Source: Leptolyngbya sp. Cla-17
Lineage (GTDB): Bacteria > Cyanobacteriota > Cyanobacteriia > Leptolyngbyales > Leptolyngbyaceae
NCBI RefSeq assembly: GCF_016807185.1
Contig: NZ_JAEVYN010000002.1
Location: 1,048,528-1,112,527 of the forward strand
Reading direction: 5' to 3'
Length of the DNA: 64,000 nucleotides
Shown here: in pieces, positions 22,939 to 31,468 of the stretch
Numbering within the stretch: the stretch's first letter is position 1
How the letters are laid out: each line of letters begins with the position of its first letter
Translations under genes and position numbers: made by a program
Notes under the pieces: generated by a model
What the model was told of the DNA's origin: nothing
What the model saw: the letters and a program-made list of their open reading frames with translations, nothing else
Database searches by the model: none

Positions 22939-25524
22939 GTGGATCGTTACACCCCCGCACAGATTGAGGAAAAGTGGCAAAAAGCATGGATTGAACAAGG
23001 GCTGCACCAAACTTCAAACGACCTGAGCAAGCCTAAGTTCTATGCACTGTCTATGTTTCCTTATCCGTCGGGCAACCTGCACATGGGGCATGTTCGGGTA
23101 TATACGATCGCCGATGTGATTGCGCGGGTGCGGCGGATGCAGGGGTTTCGAGTGCTAAATCCCATGGGTTGGGATGCCTTTGGATTACCTGCGGAGAATG
23201 CGGCGATCGAACGAAACACTCAGCCTGCTGAGTGGACCTATCAAAATATTGCCCAGATGAGATTGCAGCTCGATCAGTTAGGCATCTCCTTCGATTGGGA
23301 TCGGGAAGTTGCTACCTGTTCGCCTGACTATTACCGCTGGACGCAATGGATTTTTCTAGAGTTTTTTAAAGCAGGATTGGCATATCAAAAAGAAGCCACA
23401 GTCAATTGGGACCCGATTGATCAGACTGTTTTGGCGAATGAACAAGTGGATAGTGCAGGCAAATCTTGGCGATCGGGTGCTGTAGTCGAGCGCAAACTGT
23501 TGCGTCAATGGTTCTTCAAAATCACTGACTACGCCGAACAGCTATTGACCGACTTAGACACACTTACCGGGTGGCCCGAAAAAGTGCGGCTGATGCAGGC
23601 AAACTGGATTGGCAAATCTATCGGCGCACAGGTCACTTTTACCACCGAGGGCGGCGATCAGTTAGTCGTCTTTACCACGCGCCCCGACACCCTGTGGGGA
23701 GCTACCTTTATGGTGCTGTCGCCAGAGCATTCTTTAGTCGAGAAGCTCACCGTACCGGAACAGGCAGCGGCGATCGCAACTTACCAAGCCGCCGCAGCCA
23801 AAAAAAGCGACCTCGATCGCATGGCAGAGGGACAGGAAAAGACGGGCGTGTGGACAGGTAGCTATGCAATCAATCCTGTGAATGGCGAGCAAGTGCCCAT
23901 CTGGATTGCCGACTACGTGCTAGTGGATTACGGCACCGGGGCAATCATGGCAGTTCCCGCCCATGACCCCCGTGACTTTGAGTTTGCCAAAAAATTCAAC
24001 CTGCCAATCAAAGTGGTAGTACAGCCAGAGGACGAAACTCTCGATAGTGCAACGATGACGGCTGCTCATGTGGGCGGTGGCGTAATCGTCAATTCTGGCG
24101 CGTTGAATGGCATTCCCGCTGGCAAAGAAGCAGGGCAAAGCGTGGAAGCGGCTGTGCAGTGGCTAGAGGCAAATGGCAAAGGCAATGGAACGAACAACTA
24201 TCGGCTGCGAGACTGGCTGATTTCCCGCCAGCGCTACTGGGGCGCTCCCATTCCAATTATCCATTGCCCCAAATGCGGCGCGGTGCCTGTGCCAGATGCT
24301 GACCTACCCGTGAAATTGCCGGAAGATGTGGCGTTTTCAGGACGGGGAGCCTCTCCCTTGGCGCAGTTAGAATCCTGGATTAATGTGCCCTGTCCAACCT
24401 GCGGCACATCTGCCAAGCGGGAAACCGACACCATGGATACCTTCATTGATTCATCCTGGTACTTTTTGCGCTATCCCGATGCTAAAAATGACCAACAGGC
24501 ATTTGATCCTGCGATCGCCAACGATTGGTTGCCCGTCGATCAATATGTCGGTGGCATTGAACACGCGATTTTACACCTGCTGTATTCCCGCTTTTTCACT
24601 AAGGTATTACGCGATCGCGGCTTGCTCAACTTTGACGAACCCTTCAAGCGCTTGTTGACCCAAGGCATGGTGCAGGGCAAAACCTACAAGAATTCTCAGA
24701 CAGGCAAATATGTACTGGCAGTTCATATTGCCGACCTGACAAATCCTGTTGATCCCGAAACGGGAGATGCATTGGAAGTGGTCTACGAAAAAATGTCCAA
24801 GTCTAAACACAACGGCGTGGCTCCTGGCGATGTAATAGATAAGTATGGGGCAGACACCGCCCGCATGTTTATTCTGTTCAAAGCGCCGCCTGAAAAAGAT
24901 TTGGAATGGGAAGACGCAGACGTAGAAGGACAATTTCGCTTCCTGAATCGCGTTTGGCGGCTGGTGACAGAATGGAAAACAGGGAAAGAAACAGCAGGCA
25001 ACTCCGCACCCCGCACTCTGCACTCTGCACTCTCTAAACCCGAAAAAGAATTGCGTCGTGCGATTCACATTGCGATTCAAGCGATTACTGAAGATTTGGC
25101 AGACGAGTATCAGTTCAACACGGCTGTGTCGGAAATGATGAAGCTGAGCAATGCGCTGACCGATGCCCCGTGCAAAGAGTCGCCTGTGTATGCAGAAGGC
25201 ATTGAGACGCTGACCAAATTGCTTGCCCCATTTGCGCCTCACATGGCGGAGGAACTTTGGCACCATTTAGGACATGTAGAGTCAGTTCATACTCAACCCT
25301 GGCTGGTGGTGGATGAGTCGGCGTTAATTGCCGACGAAATTACTCTAGTGATCCAAGTTTTGGGTAAGACAAAGGGCACCATTCAAGTTCCTGCCCAGGC
25401 GACCAAAGAGGAACTAGAGCAATATGCGCGGGACTCCGACTTGGCAAAACGCTACCTTGACGGCAAGGAGATCAAAAAGGTGATTGTAGTGCCTGGAAAG
25501 CTGGTGAACTTTGTTGTCGTGTGA
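22939..25524 (+). CDS. leuS: Leucyl-tRNA synthetase
   Basis: Charges tRNA-Leu. The start is set at GTG 22939, eight bases after AGGAG (22926-22930); an upstream TTG at 22921 lies before that site. This gives 861 residues beginning MDRYTPAQIEEKWQ, as in the family. The class I signatures are present: HMGH in SGNLHMGHVRVYT and KMSKS in EKMSKSKHNGV. The CP1 editing domain is intact (TTRPDTLWGATFM and GTGAIMAVPAHDPRDFEFA), as is a zinc-ribbon pair (CPKC, CPTC). A 35-base heptamer repeat lies in frame between the catalytic and anticodon-binding regions. The next gene abuts with no spacer, converging. Confidence 0.96.
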   Translation: MDRYTPAQIEEKWQKAWIEQGLHQTSNDLSKPKFYALSMFPYPSGNLHMGHVRVYTIADVIARVRRMQGFRVLNPMGWDAFGLPAENAAIERNTQPAEWTYQNIAQMRLQLDQLGISFDWDREVATCSPDYYRWTQWIFLEFFKAGLAYQKEATVNWDPIDQTVLANEQVDSAGKSWRSGAVVERKLLRQWFFKITDYAEQLLTDLDTLTGWPEKVRLMQANWIGKSIGAQVTFTTEGGDQLVVFTTRPDTLWGATFMVLSPEHSLVEKLTVPEQAAAIATYQAAAAKKSDLDRMAEGQEKTGVWTGSYAINPVNGEQVPIWIADYVLVDYGTGAIMAVPAHDPRDFEFAKKFNLPIKVVVQPEDETLDSATMTAAHVGGGVIVNSGALNGIPAGKEAGQSVEAAVQWLEANGKGNGTNNYRLRDWLISRQRYWGAPIPIIHCPKCGAVPVPDADLPVKLPEDVAFSGRGASPLAQLESWINVPCPTCGTSAKRETDTMDTFIDSSWYFLRYPDAKNDQQAFDPAIANDWLPVDQYVGGIEHAILHLLYSRFFTKVLRDRGLLNFDEPFKRLLTQGMVQGKTYKNSQTGKYVLAVHIADLTNPVDPETGDALEVVYEKMSKSKHNGVAPGDVIDKYGADTARMFILFKAPPEKDLEWEDADVEGQFRFLNRVWRLVTEWKTGKETAGNSAPRTLHSALSKPEKELRRAIHIAIQAITEDLADEYQFNTAVSEMMKLSNALTDAPCKESPVYAEGIETLTKLLAPFAPHMAEELWHHLGHVESVHTQPWLVVDESALIADEITLVIQVLGKTKGTIQVPAQATKEELEQYARDSDLAKRYLDGKEIKKVIVVPGKLVNFVVV
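25001..25035 (+). repeat. Five-unit heptanucleotide repeat inside leuS
   Basis: Five consecutive 7-base units (ACTCCGC, ACCCCGC, twice ACTCTGC, ACTCTCT) lie inside leuS and are translated as SAPRTLHSALS. The segment falls in the connector before the anticodon-binding domain, where an insert would be tolerated. Confidence 0.88.
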
Positions 25525-26370
25525 TTATTGTTCATTCATTCCGATTTTTTGGTGGGGCTGATCGAGATCTTCGCCACAATGAGGACAAAAGCGCCGGAGA
25601 TGTGCCCGTTTTTTTTCCACTTCTTCGGCAAAACCGGAGGCGATAATGCCTGTGGGTAATGCCACTAAACCTAAGCCCAGCACTGCAATGATGCCCCCCA
25701 AAAGTCTGCCGATCGCCGTAATCGGTGCCACATCGCCATAGCCAACACTGGTGAGGGTGATGATGCCCCACCACATTGAGGCGGGAATGTTGGGATAGCG
25801 ATCGGGCTGGGCAGCGTGTTCGGCATAATACATCAAGCTTGAGGAAATCATCAATAAGGTAAAGACGGTAAATAATGCTGAAAATAGGTCTTCACGCTTT
25901 GAGGAAATCACTGTGCCCAGAGTTCGCATTGACTCAGAGTAACGCCCAATTTTAAACAGACGTGCTAGTCGTAATAAATGCAGTTCTCGCACAAACACTA
26001 AGTTAGGAAAGACTAAAAATAGGTAGTAAGGTAGAACTGAAATGAAATCAACAATGGCTAAGGGTGAGAGGATAAACTTGCAGCGCCCTAAAACCGGGTG
26101 ACGATAGCGAGGGCTGAGGGTACAAGTCCACACTCTAAAACCATATTCAAGAGTAAAAATCATTACAGAAATCGTTTCAAAATCATTGAAATAGCTTTTA
26201 TAAGGAATTGAAACACTGTCAACGGTTTCAAAAGTAAACGCCAACACATTCAGAGAAATCAGGACAATCATGAATGTATCAAACAGCTTGCCCGGTCGGT
26301 CATCATGGTGGGTGACTTCGATGACTTTATAAATCTGCTGTTTGAGTTTATGGGTTTTGATACTGACCAT
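25525..26370 (-). CDS. Voltage-gated-type potassium/ion channel (six-helix)
   Basis: A 281-residue Kv-like channel subunit. Six hydrophobic segments are visible. The S4-like helix has regularly spaced basic residues (VRELHLLRLARLFKIGRY, about 127-145), and the pore loop carries the filter in TLTSVGYGDVAP (208-213), predicting K+ selectivity. The cytosolic tail ends in a CPHCGEDL half zinc ribbon (about 264-271), unusual for a short Kv channel and possibly for regulation or assembly. The stop codon begins one base after the leuS stop on the opposite strand. It is the last gene of the minus-strand ion-transport block, 33 bases after the binding-protein gene. Confidence 0.92.
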   Translation of the reverse strand: MVSIKTHKLKQQIYKVIEVTHHDDRPGKLFDTFMIVLISLNVLAFTFETVDSVSIPYKSYFNDFETISVMIFTLEYGFRVWTCTLSPRYRHPVLGRCKFILSPLAIVDFISVLPYYLFLVFPNLVFVRELHLLRLARLFKIGRYSESMRTLGTVISSKREDLFSALFTVFTLLMISSSLMYYAEHAAQPDRYPNIPASMWWGIITLTSVGYGDVAPITAIGRLLGGIIAVLGLGLVALPTGIIASGFAEEVEKKRAHLRRFCPHCGEDLDQPHQKIGMNEQ

Positions 26371-26384
26371 GATTGACCCAGTTT

Positions 26385-26405
26385 GTTTTGAGCTTTGAAT
26401 TGATT
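26385..26405. repeat. Three-unit heptamer tract between channel and binding-protein genes
   Basis: Units GTTTTGA, GCTTTGA and ATTGATT fill almost the whole 33-base spacer and reach into the stop codon of the upstream gene. Confidence 0.55.
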
Positions 26406-27741
26406 AGGTTTTATCGAGTTTTTTAATTGATTGTAAGGCTAGATATTCCATCGGTTTTTTGTCGTTAAACTGGTTGCCATCGAAGAAGGTTTCAATGCCG
26501 CGTGAGGTTGTTTGAGGAATGGCAATGGACTGAGAGGTGGTGTGGAAAAGGGCGATCGCGGCTTCTCGCCATAAATCTTCGCGGTTGACGTTGTTGACCA
26601 TTGCCTGCACATCGGTGTCGGGGGGTAGGTAGCCCCAGCGCATATTTTCAGTGAGAAACCACAGGTCATGATTTTTGAAGGGATAGGAGGCGTTATCTTG
26701 CCAGAACTTCATGGCATAGGAACTGGTGGGAGAGACGCGATCGCTGCCGTAGTCGATTATGCCTTTGGTCCGAGGGGCGATCGCATCAATTGCCACGTTG
26801 AGATATTGACTGGCGGCGATGATTTGACACATTTCATCTTTGTTCTCAGGGCGATCGCACCAGATCTGCGCCGACTGAATTGCCATCAACAGCGCTTTGG
26901 TTGCCTTGGGATGGCGATCAACCCAATCTGCCCGCATCGCAAAGGATTTTTCGGGATGATCGCGCCACAGTTCACCCGTGACGAGGGCAGAATATCCTAG
27001 ATTTTCTCGAATCAATTGAGCGTTCCAGGGTTCACCGACGCAAAAAGCGTGCATAGTTCCGGCTTTCATGTTGGCGACCATTTGCGGCGGCGGCACCACA
27101 AACATCGACACATCGGTATCTGGATCAATTCCCCCGGCTGCCAGCCAATAGCGCATCCATAGGTCATGGGTGCCACCGGGATAGGTGACGGCAATTTTAA
27201 GCCGCATCCCTGGACCTCCAGCTTTTGCTTGCTCAACACTCTCTTTCAAATTGGAGCTATCAATCCCAACATCCAAATCGCGATAGATATTTGCCAAAGA
27301 GATCCCTTGCCCATTCACATTCAGCCGCGCCAGGATATACATCAACACCGGATTGCCATCGGGCATTTTGCCAGCGGATAGGTGATAGGGCATGGGCGTG
27401 AGCAAATGGGCTCCATCCAAGCCGCCGTTGGCAGCCCCCAAACTGAGGTTTTGCTGGACTGCGCCCCAAGATGGCTGCCGGACAAGCTGAACATCCGTCA
27501 TGCCATAGTGGGTGAAATAGCCTTTTGCTTGCGCCACAATCAAGGGGGCGGCATCGGTGAGGGCAATGAAACCCAAGGATGCTATAGCGGTTTCGGGTGT
27601 ATCAGAGGTGGTGTGATTCACCACAAGCCGCGATCGCAGCGTTTGCCCGTTTTGATTCGCCGCACAGCCGTGGGTCAAGAGAGTTCCAGCAGTTGTGGCT
27701 CCCGCCATCAGGATAAACTTGCGCCTCGAATAGTACGTCAT
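26404..27741 (-). CDS. NrtA/CmpA-family periplasmic substrate-binding lipoprotein, orphan
   Basis: A 445-residue solute-binding protein of the nitrate/bicarbonate (NrtA/CmpA) family. ATG 27741 gives a Tat-like signal (YSRRKFILMAGATTAG) ending in lipobox LTHGC. Family landmarks include FIALTDAAPLIVAQAKGYF, GMTDVQLVRQPSWGAVQQNL, DGAHLLTPMPYHLSAG, AVTYPGGTHDLWMRYWLAAGGIDP, CVGEPWNAQ and DVQAMVNNVNREDLWREA. The true ligand (nitrate, nitrite, bicarbonate or cyanate) is not decided by what I can see. No NrtB/C/D permease or ATPase is nearby, so it is an orphan. An in-frame TTG at 27774 would overlap the TGA of the upstream GAF-like gene (TTGA). Confidence 0.9.
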   Translation of the reverse strand: MTYYSRRKFILMAGATTAGTLLTHGCAANQNGQTLRSRLVVNHTTSDTPETAIASLGFIALTDAAPLIVAQAKGYFTHYGMTDVQLVRQPSWGAVQQNLSLGAANGGLDGAHLLTPMPYHLSAGKMPDGNPVLMYILARLNVNGQGISLANIYRDLDVGIDSSNLKESVEQAKAGGPGMRLKIAVTYPGGTHDLWMRYWLAAGGIDPDTDVSMFVVPPPQMVANMKAGTMHAFCVGEPWNAQLIRENLGYSALVTGELWRDHPEKSFAMRADWVDRHPKATKALLMAIQSAQIWCDRPENKDEMCQIIAASQYLNVAIDAIAPRTKGIIDYGSDRVSPTSSYAMKFWQDNASYPFKNHDLWFLTENMRWGYLPPDTDVQAMVNNVNREDLWREAAIALFHTTSQSIAIPQTTSRGIETFFDGNQFNDKKPMEYLALQSIKKLDKT

Positions 27742-27770
27742 GCCAGCTTCTGGAGTGGGATATAACTCAA

Positions 27771-28346
27771 TCAAACAGATCCGTAATTCATTCGGGTTGA
27801 AAATTCATATTGAAAGTTTCTGACGATCGCTTGAGTTTGCGCCATCAGCGGCGGATCAGGCGATCGCGTTTTGGACATGAAAAAAACAACCACAGCCAGC
27901 ACCTGAGCACTCACCAGAATAGGGACACCAAACCCAGCTTTTACGTTCAACACTTTCGCAATTTGATTCCTCAAAAAACATGTTTCTGATTGAGCCGAAA
28001 CGTCCTCAAGCCATTCAGGTTTCTGAAAATGCCAGATTCGCCCTGGCATTCCTTCGCTGAGACGAAGCCCAAATGCCCTACTCCAAACTTGAAACTGCAT
28101 CCAGAGAATCGCTTGATTCATCGTTAGTGTGCGATTAATGTACCAAGCAGGACTCAGTTCTAGAAGAGTGTGAGTCGCATTCGGGAGCCAAGATTCACCA
28201 TACTCCCACTCCGTTTTGTCACAGATAGAAACCAGTAATATATTCAGTGCAGCGACAACATCTGAGGTTGAATCAAGCGGCTGAATCAGGGAAAGCGGCT
28301 GCGCAAGAATGTCTGGTTCAAATTGGCTGAAAGAATAGTGAGTCAT
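27771..28346 (-). CDS. GAF-like sensory domain protein (191 aa)
   Basis: A soluble single-domain protein with GAF-like features: an early helix with ALNILLVSICDKTEWEYGESWLP, then MPGRIWHFQKPEWLEDV, and the closing strands VKAGFGVPILVSAQVLAVVVFFMSKT. It has no output domain and no signal peptide. It may bind a small ligand or partner and report to a neighbour. The binding lipoprotein gene lies 29 bases downstream on the same strand, so the two are very likely cotranscribed. A periplasmic binding protein paired with a cytosolic GAF protein suggests a sensing role rather than transport, but this is inference. Confidence 0.72.
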   Translation of the reverse strand: MTHYSFSQFEPDILAQPLSLIQPLDSTSDVVAALNILLVSICDKTEWEYGESWLPNATHTLLELSPAWYINRTLTMNQAILWMQFQVWSRAFGLRLSEGMPGRIWHFQKPEWLEDVSAQSETCFLRNQIAKVLNVKAGFGVPILVSAQVLAVVVFFMSKTRSPDPPLMAQTQAIVRNFQYEFSTRMNYGSV

Positions 28347-28506
28347 AGGAACGTGTCAAAACTCATGATTAGGGGGATATCGGTGAGACTTCATCGGCAA
28401 GAAAGGAGACAAGAAACCGTTAAAGACTTAGGGCGAGAACATCACAGCCCGATTTTCAGATCTCTGAAAGCTCTGTCCGCATGAGTTTCACTATTGCTCA
28501 TAAAGT

Positions 28507-29964
28507 TTATTCAACAGGTTTAAGCGCTGGCAACTGAGCCTCTTGCAGTCCTTCGGATTGATCGCTAGCCCCAGCAGGCAAATCCTCAACGGGAAGATCG
28601 GCACGATCGAACACGACACGTAACAGTGGCGGAGCCAAAAATGTGGTCAAAATCACCATGACAATGATGGCTGCATTCAAAGAGTCGCTGAGAACGCCAC
28701 TGGCAGTTCCCACAGCAGCAAACACTAACCCGACTTCACCCCGAGGCACCATCCCGACCCCGATCGCCAAGCGATTGATTCCGGGTTGCCCAAACACACT
28801 CCAACCCGTCACCACTTTGCCCAAAATTGCTACGCCTAATAGAAAAGCTGCAATGATCAAACCTTCACGATTCTCAGGAACAAAAGGATTCAGAACGCTG
28901 ATATCAGTCCGTGCCCCCACCACCACAAAGAAAATAGGCACAAGCATATCTGCGATCGGCGTAATCTGCTGCTGTAATTCCTCCTGCTTCTCGGTTTCTG
29001 CCAAAATCAACCCTGCGGCAAAGGCTCCTAGAATTGCCTCTAGGTGAATCGCGGCAGCGACATAGGAAAGAATGAAGGCAAACGTCAAGGAAACTAGCAG
29101 CAGTTGCCCCCTTGTAATCATTTTGTTGACCAATGCCACAAACAGCGGACTCAGCAACCGCCCTAGCCAAATTGCTCCGACTAAGAAGGCGGCGGCACTG
29201 ACGATCAGATAGAGGACATTGCTAACTTCCACTTTCCCATCACGGGCGAGACTTGCCACCACTGCCAGCACAATAATGCCCAGTACATCATCCATCACCG
29301 CCGCGCCGATGATGATCTGTCCTTCTCTAGATTTGAGCCGCTGAATTTCGGCTAGCACTTTTGCCGTGATGCCAATACTGGTTGCGGTTAGCGCAGCGCC
29401 GGCAAAAATGGCAGGCACGGTTGGAACTCCGAACAGCAGCATTAATCCAGCAGTGCCCAAGGTAAAGGGAACGACGACCCCCACGATTGCTACGATCGTT
29501 GCTTGTGCGCCCACCCGCAGCAGTTCAGTCAAGTCGGACTCTAAGCCAATTTCAAACAGCAGGATCACCACGCCAACCTCTGCCAAAACGCTGAGTACTT
29601 CGCTTTGGGATTGGAAAACTTGGGTCAATGCGTCTGGATTGAGATAGCCGGTGGTTTGCATCAGGCTCATCAATACCGAGTGGCTACCGCTTTCGCCCAC
29701 GGCGGGAAACATCAACAGATGCAGAGCGGAAACTCCTACAATCACTCCAGCCACTAGCTCTCCCAACACCGGCGGCAGATTGAACTGGGCACTGATTTCT
29801 CCGCCCAGTTTACTTGCTATATAAACAACGACCAGGCTTAGTAACACGCTTGCCAGTACGATGGGACTGATTTCAGCAGTAGTCGTTGCCAAGAGTGGAG
29901 ACATTCGATCAGATAGATGAAAGCTCAATGGAGTGGATGAGACGATCGCGTTTATGATGTTCAC
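28507..29964 (-). CDS. CPA2-type Na+(K+)/H+ antiporter (NhaS3/KefB-like)
   Basis: A 485-residue membrane antiporter with about 12 helices. The ion site is in AAVMDDVLGIIVLAVV (adjacent Asp pair), preceded by TATSIGITAKVLAE; other family pieces are LPPVLGELVAGVIVG, EVGVVILLFEIGLESDLTEL and GVGMVPRGEVGLVFA. It resembles NhaS3, the essential Synechocystis antiporter reported at thylakoids. There is no RCK domain; the tail is short and acidic. GTG 29964 is chosen, nine bases after AGGA; TTG 29970 and ATG 29904 are alternatives. It is 36 bases behind the CLC gene in the same direction, so likely cotranscribed. Confidence 0.9.
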   Translation of the reverse strand: MNIINAIVSSTPLSFHLSDRMSPLLATTTAEISPIVLASVLLSLVVVYIASKLGGEISAQFNLPPVLGELVAGVIVGVSALHLLMFPAVGESGSHSVLMSLMQTTGYLNPDALTQVFQSQSEVLSVLAEVGVVILLFEIGLESDLTELLRVGAQATIVAIVGVVVPFTLGTAGLMLLFGVPTVPAIFAGAALTATSIGITAKVLAEIQRLKSREGQIIIGAAVMDDVLGIIVLAVVASLARDGKVEVSNVLYLIVSAAAFLVGAIWLGRLLSPLFVALVNKMITRGQLLLVSLTFAFILSYVAAAIHLEAILGAFAAGLILAETEKQEELQQQITPIADMLVPIFFVVVGARTDISVLNPFVPENREGLIIAAFLLGVAILGKVVTGWSVFGQPGINRLAIGVGMVPRGEVGLVFAAVGTASGVLSDSLNAAIIVMVILTTFLAPPLLRVVFDRADLPVEDLPAGASDQSEGLQEAQLPALKPVE

Positions 29965-30000
29965 TGTCAATGTTCCTACGCAGGTTTTCTGAAGAGATAA

Positions 30001-31413
30001 TTATGTTTGTTCAGCTACCCCAAAACTGATCGCTGGGCGATCTCTGACTGCGGGCTGATATTCTCCCGCTGGCACCATGCGCGATCGCTGGGTGCCAATC
30101 AGCGAAACTTGAGTGGTGAGCAAGAAACTGGTAAAACTCGCAATCACAATCACCGGAACCATTGAAGTATCGGCAATCACGCTGAGAATCACCGTGGTGC
30201 TGACGGGCGTTTTGGTAACTGCCACATTCACTGCCGCCATCAAACACACCATGCCAAGAGTCGGATGGATTTGGGGAAAGCCCAGTGAGATCGCTAAGCC
30301 CACAACTGAACCAATGTAAAACAGCGGAAAAATGAAGCCTCCCCGAAAGCCAGAATGGAGGGTGCAGCTAATTGCCAACATTTTTGCCAGCCCAATCATC
30401 AGCAATAGCGCAATTCCGTAAGTTGCTCCATGCTCAATAATGGTGTCAATTTGCTTTTCGCCAAAAAACAACGTTTGGGGAAACACCAGGGCAATCAGTC
30501 CGATCGATAAACCGCCCAGCGTTGCCAAAAAAATCGTTTGGTGATGTAGTGGGGCAGTCAAATAGCCCACCACGCGAAATATCAACACAAACAGCAGCGA
30601 CACCGCCGCGCCCACTGCTCCCAAAATCGCTCCTTCCATCAGATTCGTCAGCGTCATCGGCGGAATCGAGTCAAAGTGATACATGCCGCCGATCGACAGC
30701 CCAGTCGTAAAGCGAAATACGGTAAAGCTCAAAATAGCAGACAGCACTGCCGGAATGATTGCTTCGTAATATTCCAAGCCGCGCCGATGGGGAAGTTCCA
30801 ACGCAAACAGCGCCCCGCCCAAAGGTGCCCCAAAGAAAGCTCCGAGTGCCGCACTCATGCCACAAAAGGTGAGAATGCGAACTGTGGGCAGCGACAAGTT
30901 CATCTTGGTGCCAATCCAGCCGCCAATGCTGCCATTGACCTGCACCAAGGGCGCTTCCGGTCCCGCGCTACCGCCTGCCACGATCGAAAATAGCGATGCC
31001 ACAATCATGGCTGGAGTCTGCTTCATATCGATGCGTCCGGGGTCGTGTACCTTATCAACCACAAAGGCAACTTCTCCAGGCAGCCCCATAAAATAGAGCG
31101 ACAACCCCACCAGCAAGCCGCCGATCGTGGCAGCAATCCACACATAGTTTTTAACGAAGAAGTTTTTTGCCGGAGCGTCGCTAGAAAACTGGGCTTGCAG
31201 CATCTCTGGCACTTGCTGCCAAACGAGATGCATCGAGCTTTCTATCAGGTAATAGTAAACAGTGGCAACCAGTCCTCCGGCAATGCCGATCGCGGCAGCC
31301 CAGAAGATAACCTGAGCATAGGTTAAGTCACGGACAACAGGAGCCATAGCCCCGCTCATGGGGGTTGCATCAGCTATATCAACCATTGATGGATCGTGAG
31401 ACGTTAGCGGCAT
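30001..31413 (-). CDS. CLC-family chloride channel/transporter, divergent
   Basis: A 470-residue CLC protein with 16-18 helical segments. The gating-glutamate motif reads GGSAGPEAP (E153) where the well-studied proteins have GREGP. The GxFxP motif is present as GGFIFP near 365. The first anion-site motif GSGIP is not recognisable; the equivalent loop reads MGLPGEVAF. The tyrosine region reads AVTKTPVST. It has no CBS domains. It therefore belongs to a divergent clade whose ion preference cannot be inferred. ATG 31413 has AGGAGA about seven bases upstream. It lies between two cation/proton antiporter genes, with short spacers (36 and 55 bases), as part of one likely operon. Confidence 0.9.
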   Translation of the reverse strand: MPLTSHDPSMVDIADATPMSGAMAPVVRDLTYAQVIFWAAAIGIAGGLVATVYYYLIESSMHLVWQQVPEMLQAQFSSDAPAKNFFVKNYVWIAATIGGLLVGLSLYFMGLPGEVAFVVDKVHDPGRIDMKQTPAMIVASLFSIVAGGSAGPEAPLVQVNGSIGGWIGTKMNLSLPTVRILTFCGMSAALGAFFGAPLGGALFALELPHRRGLEYYEAIIPAVLSAILSFTVFRFTTGLSIGGMYHFDSIPPMTLTNLMEGAILGAVGAAVSLLFVLIFRVVGYLTAPLHHQTIFLATLGGLSIGLIALVFPQTLFFGEKQIDTIIEHGATYGIALLLMIGLAKMLAISCTLHSGFRGGFIFPLFYIGSVVGLAISLGFPQIHPTLGMVCLMAAVNVAVTKTPVSTTVILSVIADTSMVPVIVIASFTSFLLTTQVSLIGTQRSRMVPAGEYQPAVRDRPAISFGVAEQT

Positions 31414-31468
31414 TAGTCATCTCCTGCAATTAAGCAAAGCGAAATGGATAAGCGAAAGACATCAGATA

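Noticed and set aside
25001..25035. CRISPR-like array
   Set aside because: Units are only 7 bases and contiguous, without spacers, and no cas genes are present.
24607..25266. 219-codon antisense frame within leuS
   Set aside because: Lies wholly inside a highly conserved gene and shows no domain; shadow of leuS codon use.
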